From: Ruminococcus sp.
GTDB lineage: Bacteria > Bacillota > Clostridia > Oscillospirales > Ruminococcaceae
Reading direction: 5' to 3'
DNA length: 64,000 bases
Assembly (NCBI GenBank): GCA_017626015.1
Contig: JAGAJO010000004.1
Span: 110,713 to 174,712, forward strand
The stretch's first letter is position 1. The number at the start of each line of letters is the position of its first letter. The notes under the pieces are model-generated. The model had not been told where the DNA came from. It ran no database searches and saw only the letters and a list, made by a program, of their open reading frames with translations. The position numbers were made by a program, and so were the translations under genes. Positions 51,750 through 60,330 of this stretch are shown here, one piece after another.

Positions 51750-51780
51750 TTTTAAAACAGCGATCTGATCGGCGCTTCCC
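51750..51780 (-). repeat. 31-bp dispersed repeat, copy A
   Basis: Read on the minus strand it is GGGAAGCGCCGATCAGAT followed by CGCTGTTTTAAAA; a related sequence lies at 57932-57962 on the plus strand. It lies in the asparaginase leader. Confidence 0.5.
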
Positions 51781-51799
51781 AAGGACGGGAGGAATGCAG

Positions 51800-52801
51800 A
51801 TGAAAAAAATACTGGTTCTTTTTACAGGCGGAACCATAGGCAGCGTTTCGGACGACGGGATAATCCACGTTGCCGGAGACGGAAAATTTTCGCTGATAAA
51901 GGCTTACCGTGAGCAGTTCGGCTGTGAAACGCAGTTTGAATGCCGTCAGATACTGAACATTCTCAGTGAAAATATTCAGCTTCAGCATTGGGAGAGGATC
52001 GCTGAGATACTTTTTAACGTTGACTTCTCAAATTATGCGGGTATCATAATGACCCACGGCAGCGATACCCTTGCATATACCTCCGCATTTATAGGAATGT
52101 ATTTCCGCCATATTGATATTCCGCTGTATATTATAGCCTCCAATAAGCCGCTGGGGGAAAAAGGCTCCAACGGACTTTTTAACTTTGCGGCGGCTGTTGA
52201 AAAGATCAAGGAAAACAAGTATTCCGGGATTTTTACTCTTTATGAAAAGGTGTATATTTCCACCAGACTTATACCTGCCGATACCTGCCGGGACAGATTT
52301 CAGGCATACGGCGAGGACGGCTGCAATGAATTTTCGGTCTTTCACGGTATCAACGAAAGCTGGCTTTCTCAGCCGAGGGAAAGATTTTTCACGCAAAAGC
52401 CGGAGCTTAAAAAGGGAGTTCTCAAGATAGACGGTTATCCCGGGATCGATTTTTCCTGTTACAGTATCGGAAATGACACGGCGGCGGTGCTTTATAACCC
52501 CTATCACAGCGGAACAGGCTGTACAGATATATCGGCAGGGGAAAATTATTCGCTGTGCAAATTCATTGAGAAATGTCTTATAAGGGATATCAAGGTATAT
52601 ATCTGCGGGATAAAGCCGGGCGGCGCTGTGTACAGCACTTTGCGGGATATTATCAAGGCTGGCTGTATACCGATGTATTCTATCAGCGATGTTGCCGCAT
52701 ACATGAAGCTTATTATCGCTTACAATCAGCGTGAATATCCGGTGGGAGAGGTTCTGCGCAGGAATCTCTATTTTGAGATCGTGGGGAAAAGCGTTAAATA
52801 A
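51800..52801 (+). CDS. Asparaginase (L-asparaginase family)
   Basis: 333 residues; ATG at 51800 is seven bases behind GGGAGG, while the ATG at 51794 is too close. Active-site threonines are in FTGGTIGS (Thr12) and MTHGSDTLAYT (Thr85, Asp89), the two signatures of bacterial asparaginases; YICGIKPGGAVYS and the tail replace the usual C-terminal domain. No signal peptide, so a cytoplasmic type I enzyme releasing ammonia from asparagine. Single gene with promoter and terminator. Confidence 0.9.
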   Translation: MKKILVLFTGGTIGSVSDDGIIHVAGDGKFSLIKAYREQFGCETQFECRQILNILSENIQLQHWERIAEILFNVDFSNYAGIIMTHGSDTLAYTSAFIGMYFRHIDIPLYIIASNKPLGEKGSNGLFNFAAAVEKIKENKYSGIFTLYEKVYISTRLIPADTCRDRFQAYGEDGCNEFSVFHGINESWLSQPRERFFTQKPELKKGVLKIDGYPGIDFSCYSIGNDTAAVLYNPYHSGTGCTDISAGENYSLCKFIEKCLIRDIKVYICGIKPGGAVYSTLRDIIKAGCIPMYSISDVAAYMKLIIAYNQREYPVGEVLRRNLYFEIVGKSVK

Positions 52802-52816
52802 TTTTATGAAAAAGCT

Positions 52817-52850
52817 AAGTCCGTCTGCGGGGTGCAGGCGGACTTTTTTG
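52817..52850. terminator. Terminator behind asparaginase
   Basis: AAGTCCGTCTGC pairs with GCAGGCGGACTT (one G-T) around a 5-base loop, followed by TTTT on the plus strand; also serves the convergent gene. Confidence 0.85.
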
Positions 52851-52852
52851 GA

Positions 52853-53776
52853 TTACATTTTATCAAGTAACTCTTTGCGCTTTGTTTCAAATTCTTCCTG
52901 AGAGATAATGTTCTGGTCGAGGAGAGATTTGAGATCTTTTATCTTGTCGGCAGCGGTCTGGTTCGTCTCGCCTGCTACCTGTACAATGGTGGGTGTTTTT
53001 GATGATTTTCCTGAATTTGCCCAAATAAGCATTGCGATCCAGCCAATAATGGTACACCCAAAGATTGCATTTAGCCAAGCGATCGGAGTAGTTTGCTCAT
53101 GACTGTTACGTCTGGCAACCTTTGTCGGATACATATAAAGAATAAATAAGATTGCAAATCCAAGCGGTATGCCGCAAAGCGTTAAGACTTCCCAACCAAA
53201 GCCAGAAGGTATATCACAAGAGAAGTTTGGGGAAAGAAATGCAGCGCTATCTATGTAACCATTTTCTTTAAGGATTCCTGCCCATGAGGGTCTAAAGTCA
53301 TATTGAATTTTATTTGTAAGTTTATTATAATATGGATAGCTGAAGTGTTCCTCAATCGGATGTGGATTTTCAAAAAAGTAATCCATAACACTTTCATCAT
53401 AAAAATCTTCTCCGAATGTTTCTATTCCTTGCCAATAGCCACTCAAATCTTTGTTATCAGAATCCGCTTCGTATGTATCATATATTTCCTCCAATATAGA
53501 AGTGAACTTTTCAGTATGCAAAGCATTATAAATCTCTTTTGCCTGTGAATAATGGCTAACACAAATAATTATTGTGGTTATAATACAAGAAATAACTGAG
53601 ATTATTATAAGCCTTATATAAATCTTTTTAAAGGCTTTATCGTATTTTGTTTTCTTATTAACTCCGTATATATTTATATCATCTTGTAAAACTTCACTTT
53701 TTTTAGTTAGTTTTACAACGGATAATATAAATGCAATAGAAGTGACGATAATTGCTATTAACCCTAGATAAAACAT
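52853..53776 (-). CDS. Membrane protein with superinfection-immunity-like and SHOCT domains
   Basis: 307 residues; ATG at 53776 with AAAGGA about ten bases upstream. Two helices at the N-terminus, an acidic middle of about 130 residues, two more helices around 205-265 with LYMYPTKVARR and WLNAIFGCTIIGWIAMLIWA, which resembles the Imm_superinfect family, and a C-terminal SHOCT-type motif (IKDLKSLLDQNIISQEEFET). SHOCT domains often mediate oligomer contacts. The gene is much more AT-rich than its neighbours, which suggests transfer. Function as a phage or prophage exclusion protein is only suggested. Confidence 0.65.
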   Translation of the reverse strand: MFYLGLIAIIVTSIAFILSVVKLTKKSEVLQDDINIYGVNKKTKYDKAFKKIYIRLIIISVISCIITTIIICVSHYSQAKEIYNALHTEKFTSILEEIYDTYEADSDNKDLSGYWQGIETFGEDFYDESVMDYFFENPHPIEEHFSYPYYNKLTNKIQYDFRPSWAGILKENGYIDSAAFLSPNFSCDIPSGFGWEVLTLCGIPLGFAILFILYMYPTKVARRNSHEQTTPIAWLNAIFGCTIIGWIAMLIWANSGKSSKTPTIVQVAGETNQTAADKIKDLKSLLDQNIISQEEFETKRKELLDKM

Positions 53777-53820
53777 ATACACAAAATCCTTTCTTAACAC
53801 TTATTAATTATAATATCGTT

Positions 53821-54288
53821 TTAAATTCTACTAATCAACAGTAAACCTAACTTTATAATTTCAAGACCATATTTTTCAAGAATTCTTTTACTTGAAGATT
53901 TTAAAATATCGTTTTTAAATTTCAATCCTGGTATCGTCAAGTATAAATTCATAGTAGAATGAGTATTTTCGTAGTTTGAATTCTTTGAAACGTAACCGTT
54001 AATCACTAATTGATTTATAAATTCATCAAACTCATCTTCCGTGATATCCCAATTTCCAAATGAAAATCTATCAAGATATTTGTCATTATCAATTGCTTTT
54101 ACAATGTATTTATATATGTTCACAGTTGTCTTTTTTGCGCTATTAGGAATAATAAACGGTTCTTTTCTGTTAGGAATAATTATCCTATTATCATTAATAG
54201 TAATATCTGATATTTTCTCCTCATATATCAACTTGAGGATTTTTTCCTTTTTTAGATTCCATGTTTCAGCGGCCTGATTTATAGTCAT
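53821..54288 (-). CDS. Unknown protein with N-terminal DNA-binding-like helix
   Basis: 155 residues, GGAGGG before the ATG. The first 25 residues (TINQAAETWNLKKEKILKLI) look like a helix-turn-helix or excisionase-type fold; the rest is mixed and rich in Ile, Lys and Asn. No family recognised. Strongly AT-rich, like the superinfection-immunity-like gene 44 bases downstream, with which it shares orientation and probably a transcript from the promoter at 54491-54519. Confidence 0.55.
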   Translation of the reverse strand: MTINQAAETWNLKKEKILKLIYEEKISDITINDNRIIIPNRKEPFIIPNSAKKTTVNIYKYIVKAIDNDKYLDRFSFGNWDITEDEFDEFINQLVINGYVSKNSNYENTHSTMNLYLTIPGLKFKNDILKSSSKRILEKYGLEIIKLGLLLISRI

Positions 54289-54374
54289 TTGCTTTTCCCT
54301 CCATTCTGTATTCTGAAAAATATCCCGATAACCCTTTCATATCCCCATTATATCACACATTTTTCAAGATTTGT

Positions 54375-54389
54375 TAAGCTGTCAGCTTA
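54375..54389. promoter_or_regulatory. Candidate operator (TAAGCTG-T-CAGCTTA)
   Basis: Perfect 7-bp inverted repeat with one central base, in the leader between the minus-strand promoter and the 155-residue gene. It may bind the XRE-type regulator encoded divergently at 54569. Confidence 0.4.
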
Positions 54390-54490
54390 GTATTGCAGAA
54401 AAAGTCGAACTGCACAAATGTTTTATCAGAAATTTGTTGAATTTGCCTTGCAATAAAAATCTTATAATCTGATGTGACTGGATATAATAT

Positions 54491-54519
54491 ATTATAATCT
54501 AATTAAATTAATTTGTCAA
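54491..54519 (-). promoter_or_regulatory. Promoter of AT-rich two-gene unit
   Basis: Minus-strand TTGACA (54514-54519), 17 bases, TATAAT (54491-54496): full consensus, about 195 bases before the 155-residue gene. Confidence 0.75.
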
Positions 54520-54568
54520 CCCTTTTTAGTCATTTATGATAAAATATCCTAAAAAAGGAGTGTCATAT

Positions 54569-54931
54569 ATGGCGTTTTATCAAAGAATAAGAGATTTGCG
54601 TGAGGATATGGACAAGACCCAGACCGAGCTTGCGGAATATCTGGGCACGACTGCTCAGTATTACGGAAAATATGAAAAGGGTGAGCGTGAGATACCCTTT
54701 ATGAGAGCGATACAGCTTGCCGAATTTTATAATGTTTCCCTCGACTACCTCTCAGGCAGGACAAACCACAAACAGGGCAAATCCAACCCCGATCTGACAC
54801 CCGACCAGATAAAAATATCCGATATGTATGCCATGCTCAGCGAGAAAAACAAGGGCAAGCTTGAATTGTTTGCCGAACAGCTCCTTGAAAAGCAGTCGGA
54901 GGAGGATTCCCGTGAAAAAGGCGCAGTATAA
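54569..54931 (+). CDS. XRE-family helix-turn-helix regulator
   Basis: 120 residues; ATG at 54569 with AAGGAG eight bases upstream. The first 65 residues form an HTH_3 domain (YQRIRDLREDMDKTQTELAE, then YGKYEKGEREIPFMRAIQLA). The C-terminal tail (KISDMYAMLSEKNKGKLELF) is a short helical extension common in such regulators of prophages and accessory genes. It is divergent from the AT-rich two-gene unit and may control it through the inverted repeat at 54375. Its codon use is closer to the host than that unit. Confidence 0.88.
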   Translation: MAFYQRIRDLREDMDKTQTELAEYLGTTAQYYGKYEKGEREIPFMRAIQLAEFYNVSLDYLSGRTNHKQGKSNPDLTPDQIKISDMYAMLSEKNKGKLELFAEQLLEKQSEEDSREKGAV

Positions 54932-54960
54932 CAGTATACAACAGTTCAGATAAATAACGA

Positions 54961-54990
54961 AAGGGTCTGCCAAAGTGTCGGCAGACCCTT
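54961..54990. terminator. Bidirectional terminator between regulator and ZIP genes
   Basis: AAGGGTCTGCC (54961-54971) pairs perfectly with GGCAGACCCTT (54980-54990). Confidence 0.82.
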
Positions 54991-55009
54991 ATCTATTGCC
55001 CGATAAGAT

Positions 55010-55798
55010 CTATCCCAGCGCCACATCGAGGATCATCATAAGCACAAAGCCTGCCATGACCCCGAGCGTACCAAGGCTTGATTTGCCCAGATGAGCCTCA
55101 GGTATAAGCTCTTCTACCACAACATACAGCATAGCTCCCGCTGCAAAGGCGAGCAGCCAGGGGAGGACCAGCTGGATATGTCCTGCGATAAGCACGGTTA
55201 TCATACCGAAAACAGGTTCTACCAGTCCCGACGCCGCACCGAATAGGAAGGATCTTTTTCTGCTCATTCCCGACTGCCTTAGAGGTATCGCTATTGCAGC
55301 GCCCTCAGGGAAATTCTGAATACCCATTCCGATAGCAAGGGCAATTGCCGAAGCCAGCAGAACAGAGCTTTCATTCTGTGCCGCCAGTGAAAACGCCAGT
55401 CCTACCGCCATGCCCTCGGGAATGTTGTGGAGGGTAATGGCAAAAACAAGCATCGCCGAATGCTTAAGTCCCATTTTAACACCTTCGGCACGATCAGGCT
55501 CCGGGTGAAAATAGGGCATAAGCTTATCAAGTCCCATAAGAAACAGCACTCCAAGGAGAAAGCCTCCTGCGGCAGGCACCCAGCCGATCCTGCCAAGACT
55601 TTCCGCTTCGTCGATCGCCGGTATAAGTAAGCTCCATACAGACGCCGCTATCATAACTCCCGCTGCAAATCCAAGAAATGCCTTCTGCATATTTTCACTT
55701 TCGTTTTCCCTTTTCATAAAAAAAACAACGGCGGCTCCGAGAGCAGTCATAAAAAATGTAAAGCCGGTGCCTCCCGCCGCCCATAGTAATCCCGTCAT
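55010..55798 (-). CDS. ZIP-family metal transporter (GufA-like)
   Basis: 262 residues; ATG at 55798 with AAAGGA nine bases upstream. Eight membrane helices; the metal path motifs HNIPEG (helix 4) and NFPEG (helix 5) are the signature of ZIP transporters, which bring zinc or other divalent metals into the cytoplasm. The layout matches the bacterial GufA subgroup. It is transcribed alone; no metal-sensing site was seen in front of it. Confidence 0.9.
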   Translation of the reverse strand: MTGLLWAAGGTGFTFFMTALGAAVVFFMKRENESENMQKAFLGFAAGVMIAASVWSLLIPAIDEAESLGRIGWVPAAGGFLLGVLFLMGLDKLMPYFHPEPDRAEGVKMGLKHSAMLVFAITLHNIPEGMAVGLAFSLAAQNESSVLLASAIALAIGMGIQNFPEGAAIAIPLRQSGMSRKRSFLFGAASGLVEPVFGMITVLIAGHIQLVLPWLLAFAAGAMLYVVVEELIPEAHLGKSSLGTLGVMAGFVLMMILDVALG

Positions 55799-56035
55799 AG
55801 CTTTTGGTCCTTTCATGTTTAGTTTTTACCGCACTCAGTCCTTAAGGCGGTACTGTTTTCATTTTATGACGGCACGGCAAAATGGGTTACGGAAGCCTTA
55901 CGGCAATGCCCTTAACAAAATTATGCCTGAAGAGCGGCGTACTCTGTTTAAGACGGGTTATAAAATGCTGTGTGGAAACATATTTTTAATATAGGGACTG
56001 ACCGAAAAAATGTGCTATGGAAAGGCGGAAATATT

Positions 56036-56785
56036 ATGAAATTTCACAAATTAAGCTCAAAGACAAAGTCGGCTGCCGGGATCTTAGGGGTCGCAGCCGT
56101 GATCGGCGGATTTTTGCTTGCATGGGGATTTGTCGGTACCCACGAGGCTTTGGCGACCTCGGCAAATCTGGATACATCGTGGGAAAGACAGGTTATTGTA
56201 CTTGATCCTGGTCACGGGGGAATGGACGGAGGCTGCGTTTCGGTAAACGGAACTCCCGAAAAAGGTATAAATCTTGCGATCTCCATGTGCGGACGTGATC
56301 TGTTCAATGTAATGGGATTTGAAACGGTCTGTACCCGTGAAAAGGATATATCTATCCATGACAGGGGAATCGAGGGGCTTTCCAATCAGAAAAAATCTGA
56401 TATGCAGAACCGTCTGAAAATATTTAACGGGGAGCCGGAGGCTATTTCTCTCTCCATTCATCAAAATCAGTTTACCGACGGCAGATACAGCGGTGCCCAG
56501 ATGTTTTATTCGGAGACCAGCTCATCAGGCGAAAGGCTTGCCGGAGCGATGCAGAAGCAGTTTGTTTCGCTGCTTCAGCCTGAAAATACAAGAGAAACAA
56601 AGCCGGTGGGCGACGAGCTTTATCTTATCCACAACACGGAAAACCCTGCATTGATGATCGAATGCGGTTTTCTTTCCAATCCGGAGGAGGCTGCAAAGCT
56701 GGAAAGCGAGGATTATCAGCGTCAAGTGGCGTTTACGATCCTGACTGGAGTTTTTGAATTTACCTCCGGGGACACGTCCTTATAA
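56036..56785 (+). CDS. N-acetylmuramoyl-L-alanine amidase (Amidase_3, CwlD-like)
   Basis: 249 residues; ATG at 56036 with AAAGGCGG seven bases upstream. One N-terminal helix (about 14-35) anchors or exports it. The Zn-peptidase motifs are LDPGHGGMDGG (His), TPEKGINLAI (Glu), LSIHQNQF (His) and MIECGFLSNPEE (catalytic Glu). It cuts the bond between muramic acid and the stem peptide. The single domain and size are those of CwlD, the spore-cortex amidase, but sporulation cannot be judged from this window. Confidence 0.88.
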   Translation: MKFHKLSSKTKSAAGILGVAAVIGGFLLAWGFVGTHEALATSANLDTSWERQVIVLDPGHGGMDGGCVSVNGTPEKGINLAISMCGRDLFNVMGFETVCTREKDISIHDRGIEGLSNQKKSDMQNRLKIFNGEPEAISLSIHQNQFTDGRYSGAQMFYSETSSSGERLAGAMQKQFVSLLQPENTRETKPVGDELYLIHNTENPALMIECGFLSNPEEAAKLESEDYQRQVAFTILTGVFEFTSGDTSL

Positions 56786-56860
56786 GATCTGATACGGAGG
56801 TCTGCCGGCTCTGTATTTCGCAAAACAAAAACGGGCGGAGGTCTGCTCCACCCGTTTTTG

Positions 56861-57730
56861 TTATTCCGCAGCTGCGGTATTATCCTCCAGATCCATTGAA
56901 ATAAGCGGGCTTGCGCTGTTTGCCACCTTGGGCAGCACGCCGTCCCATTTTTCAATTGTCTGATATTTGATAAGCTCGTCGGTAAGCGAAGCGGTCAGCG
57001 TTTTGTTGGCTTCCGCCTGTGCGTCGGCTTTTGCCTTTATCGCCTTGGCTTCTGCGTCTGCGGCGATGACTTTTTTCTCAGCCTCGGCGTTTGCAATAAC
57101 GATAGCCTGCTCCTGCTCTGTTTTCGTTTTAAGCAAATTCTGCTCCGCAACCTGCTTGTCCTCGATCGCCTTGTTGAATTCGGCTGAAAATTCAAAGTTT
57201 ACTATATTGAATTTTTCGATCTGAATGCCGTACTCGCCGACTCTGCTTTCAAGCTCGGACTTTATTTCGTCTCCGACCTGCGCTCTCATTGTGATAAGCT
57301 GTTCGGCTGTGTACTTTGCGCAGACCGATTTCATGCTTTCCTGCACTGTAGGCATAAGCACTACCGACTGATAATCCGGACCTATATTTTTGTATATGCT
57401 TGCGGAGTAATCATTCATGATGCGGTAGTTTACTGCGATCTTTGAATTTACACTCTGCAGGTCCTTTGAGACCGCATCGGCGTCAGCCTCATATACCTGG
57501 ATCTTATTGGATATCGAGATTACCTCCTGAGCAAATGGGATCTTAAAGTGAAGTCCCTCGTTAAGTACCCCTTCGGACACCTTTCCGAAGGTCGTGACGA
57601 CTCCCGTACAGCCTGCCGGTACGATCGACATGGAACTGAATACCAGTACGGCGACTGCGATAATAACCACAATAATGCCGACTATCCTTCCTGTTTTCTT
57701 TTTTTCAAGGTCTATAACCTTAGCGCTCAT
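56861..57730 (-). CDS. SPFH/band-7 (prohibitin-like) membrane protein
   Basis: 289 residues; ATG at 57730 with GAAAGGA upstream, since the extra 41 codons of the open frame cross the promoter. One helix (about 14-34) precedes an SPFH domain (VPAGCTGVVTTFGKVSEGVL) and an Ala/Glu/Lys-rich coiled coil (AEAEKKVIAADAEAKAIKAK) that drives ring formation. Such proteins organise membrane microdomains and regulate membrane proteases. No NfeD partner or protease gene is adjacent. Confidence 0.9.
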   Translation of the reverse strand: MSAKVIDLEKKKTGRIVGIIVVIIAVAVLVFSSMSIVPAGCTGVVTTFGKVSEGVLNEGLHFKIPFAQEVISISNKIQVYEADADAVSKDLQSVNSKIAVNYRIMNDYSASIYKNIGPDYQSVVLMPTVQESMKSVCAKYTAEQLITMRAQVGDEIKSELESRVGEYGIQIEKFNIVNFEFSAEFNKAIEDKQVAEQNLLKTKTEQEQAIVIANAEAEKKVIAADAEAKAIKAKADAQAEANKTLTASLTDELIKYQTIEKWDGVLPKVANSASPLISMDLEDNTAAAE

Positions 57731-57788
57731 TTTTTTATTTCCTTTCGTTTTTATTGACCCTCGGATCCGTATCTTTTGGGTTAATAGA

Positions 57789-57817
57789 ATTATATCATAT
57801 TTTGACGTATGGGGCAA
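57789..57817 (-). promoter_or_regulatory. Promoter of SPFH gene
   Basis: Minus-strand TTGCCC (57812-57817), 17 bases, TATAAT (57789-57794). Confidence 0.68.
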
Positions 57818-57931
57818 ACGCTTCGGGAGTTGATCTGGAACAAGCGCAGACACAATTTTTCATATAGCTCGCTCATTCGTCTGATCTCGCACTTGCTCTC
57901 CTTTTTTCTCACTCTGGCGTAGTATTACTTA

Positions 57932-57962
57932 AGGAAGCACTGATCAGATAACTGTTTTAAAA
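57932..57962 (+). repeat. 31-bp dispersed repeat, copy B
   Basis: AGGAAGCACTGATCAGAT followed by AACTGTTTTAAAA, matching copy A at 51750-51780 (opposite strand) at most positions. Lies in the spacer between the pyrF terminator and the SPFH promoter, in about 110 bases with nothing else recognised. Confidence 0.5.
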
Positions 57963-58001
57963 TTCACTGCTTAGCAGATAATGTATTCAGGAGTAACAAA
58001 A

Positions 58002-58030
58002 CAGACGGACAGCTGCAAGCCGTCCGTCTG
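58002..58030 (-). terminator. Terminator of pyrimidine operon
   Basis: CAGACGGAC pairs perfectly with GTCCGTCTG around an 11-base loop, followed on the minus strand by TTTTGTT, 17 bases after pyrF. Confidence 0.85.
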
Positions 58031-58046
58031 AAATGTTCCGATACTG

Positions 58047-58982
58047 TTATTTTAAGGTGATCTTCGGCAGATAGGAGATGATATCCTCCTTCATCCTTAT
58101 TACCTCTCGTCTTGCAGCCTTGGCGTAGTCATGCTCATCGCAGTTTTCCTCTTTTTTGTATGCGCACATAACTCCTCTGGAGGAATTTACTATTGCGCCC
58201 AGACCGTTTTTATCGAAGCCCTTGGAAACTCCCTCTGCTCCGCCGCCCTGCGCACCGTAGCCGGGTACAAGGAAGAATGTATGAGGAAGAGCCGCTCTCA
58301 TTTCGGCAAGCTGTTCGGGATATGTTGCGCCTACTACTGCGCCTACTCCACTGTAACCGTACTTGCCCATGACCTCTGCACCCCATTTTTCGCACATATC
58401 GCCCATAGCTGCATAAACTGTCTTGTCCCCGATCTTCAGATCCTGCAATTCGCCCGAGGACTTGTTTGATGTCTTTACAAGCACGAAAATTCCCTTGTCA
58501 TGCTCCTTACACTGCGCCAGCAGAGGGGAGATCCCGTCAGTTCCTAAGTAGCCGTTTACCGTAAGGGCATCTGCGCCGAAAGCCTCGATTTTTTCTCCTC
58601 CGATGTCAGTCAGTCCAAGATGAGCTGCCGCATATGCCTCCATAGTTGCGCCTATATCGTTACGTTTTCCGTCTGTGATGACGAACATTCCCTTTTCCTT
58701 TGCATACTGAATGGTTTTGTAGAGGGTCTTGACTCCCTCATAGCCGTACATTTCATAGTAAGCTGCCTGCGGCTTTATGGCAGGACAAATATCGTGTATC
58801 TCGTCAATAATTCCCTTGTTGAACTCCCAGATAGCCTTTGCTGCGCCTTTAAGTGTCATTCCGTATTTTTTGAACTTCTTGTCCTTTATGTATTGGGGAA
58901 CATAGTCAAGCTTGGGGTCAAGTCCGACAACCGACGGGTTCTGGGTCTTTACTATATTTTCGATTAGTCTGTCAAGTGACAT
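58047..58982 (-). CDS. pyrF: Orotidine 5'-phosphate decarboxylase
   Basis: 311 residues; start at 58982 (MSLDRLIENI) with GAAAGGAAG upstream. The catalytic DxKxxD is DGKRNDIG; VGLDPKLDYVP near the start and the long form (over 300 residues) mark the type-2 PyrF group. It makes UMP from OMP, the last step of pyrimidine synthesis. It lies 78 bases behind pyrC and ends the operon at a strong terminator. Confidence 0.95.
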   Translation of the reverse strand: MSLDRLIENIVKTQNPSVVGLDPKLDYVPQYIKDKKFKKYGMTLKGAAKAIWEFNKGIIDEIHDICPAIKPQAAYYEMYGYEGVKTLYKTIQYAKEKGMFVITDGKRNDIGATMEAYAAAHLGLTDIGGEKIEAFGADALTVNGYLGTDGISPLLAQCKEHDKGIFVLVKTSNKSSGELQDLKIGDKTVYAAMGDMCEKWGAEVMGKYGYSGVGAVVGATYPEQLAEMRAALPHTFFLVPGYGAQGGGAEGVSKGFDKNGLGAIVNSSRGVMCAYKKEENCDEHDYAKAARREVIRMKEDIISYLPKITLK

Positions 58983-59060
58983 TTTTATCTTCCTTTCGGA
59001 TTTATTTATAAAACAATATTGCTGACCGTAATGCGCTGCTGAAAAGAAAAGATCTCCCAT

Positions 59061-60329
59061 TTACAGCGAAAATACAACCTTGCCTCTGCAAATAGTGTAA
59101 ATATTCTTTCCCTTTAGCCTTTCGCCCTTGAATACGCTGTTTTTGGACTTTGAATTAAGCTCCTCGGGAATGACCTCCCACTCGTAGTCGGGATCGAATA
59201 TACACAGGTCGCAGCGTTCGCCCACAGCGATCCTTATGGGTTCAAGTCCCATTATTTTTCTGGGATTTACCGACATTATTTCTGCAATGCGTGAAAGGCT
59301 CATTTTTCCGGTATGGTAAAGCTTGGTGAGAGTTGCCGCAAGGGAAGTTTCCAGCCCTACGACGCCGTTGGGAGCTTTTTCAAAATCAGCCTTTTCCTCC
59401 GCCGAGTGCGGAGCATGATCAGTGATTATGCAGTCGATGGTCCCGTCCAGCACCGCAGCCTCCACAGCCGCCCTGTCCTCCTCTGTACGGAGCGGCGGAG
59501 ACATTCTGTAGTCTGCGTCTCTCGAGAGCAGCTTTTCGTCCGTATATGTGAAATAATGGGGAGCCGTTTCGCAGGTGACCTTTATGCCGTCTCTTTTTGC
59601 CGCCCTGATAATGTTTACCGAGCCTTTTGTGGAAACGTGGCATATATGGATCCTTGCGCCGCAGCTCATTGCAAGGCATATCTCTCTGGCTGTGATACTG
59701 TCCTCGCTGGCTCTGTCCATACCCTTTACGCCCAGTTTTTCGGATATTTCGCCCTTGTTGATGATACCGCCGTTTATGATCTTCAGATCCTCGCAGTGGG
59801 AGGTGACCAGCAGTCCGTTGTCAACCGTTTTTTCAAGAGCCTGCCGCATCAGTTCAGCATTCTCAACAGGTCGTCCGTCGTCGGATATCGCTGTGATACC
59901 CGCCTTTTTCAGTTCGTCAAAGTCGCAAAGCTCCTCGCCCTTCATACCTTTGGTAATGCAGGCAATGGGTATCACGTCTATGCCCATTTTTTTCCCTTTG
60001 TCGAAAATGTATCTGACCGTTTCCGGATCGTCCACAGCCGGTCTGGTGTTGGGCATACAGGCGACCCCGGTAAAGCCTCCTGCCTTTGCGGCATTGGCGC
60101 CGGTGATGATGTCCTCCTTGTAGGTAAGACCCGGGTCTCTGAAATGAACGTGCATATCAAACAGCCCGGGGATGGCGCACAGCCGTCCCCCGCCGTCGAT
60201 AATTCTGTCTGCGTTTACGCTTATGCTCCCGATCTGAGTTATGATACCGTTTTCCACTCCTATGTCAGTTACACGGTCCAACCCTGTCTGGGGGTCGCAC
60301 GCTCTGACATTTTTAATAAGCAGCTCCAT
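59061..60329 (-). CDS. pyrC: Dihydroorotase
   Basis: 422 residues. Metal-binding HVHFRDPGLTYKEDI lies at 60-74, with later ITSHCEDL-, HICHVST- and ITDHAPHS-type motifs for the remaining ligands and catalytic Asp. Class I dihydroorotase of the Bacillus type, closing carbamoyl-aspartate to dihydroorotate. It begins one base after the stop of the small anchored protein gene, so it is part of that transcript, followed by pyrF. Confidence 0.94.
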   Translation of the reverse strand: MELLIKNVRACDPQTGLDRVTDIGVENGIITQIGSISVNADRIIDGGGRLCAIPGLFDMHVHFRDPGLTYKEDIITGANAAKAGGFTGVACMPNTRPAVDDPETVRYIFDKGKKMGIDVIPIACITKGMKGEELCDFDELKKAGITAISDDGRPVENAELMRQALEKTVDNGLLVTSHCEDLKIINGGIINKGEISEKLGVKGMDRASEDSITAREICLAMSCGARIHICHVSTKGSVNIIRAAKRDGIKVTCETAPHYFTYTDEKLLSRDADYRMSPPLRTEEDRAAVEAAVLDGTIDCIITDHAPHSAEEKADFEKAPNGVVGLETSLAATLTKLYHTGKMSLSRIAEIMSVNPRKIMGLEPIRIAVGERCDLCIFDPDYEWEVIPEELNSKSKNSVFKGERLKGKNIYTICRGKVVFSL

Positions 60330-60330
60330 A

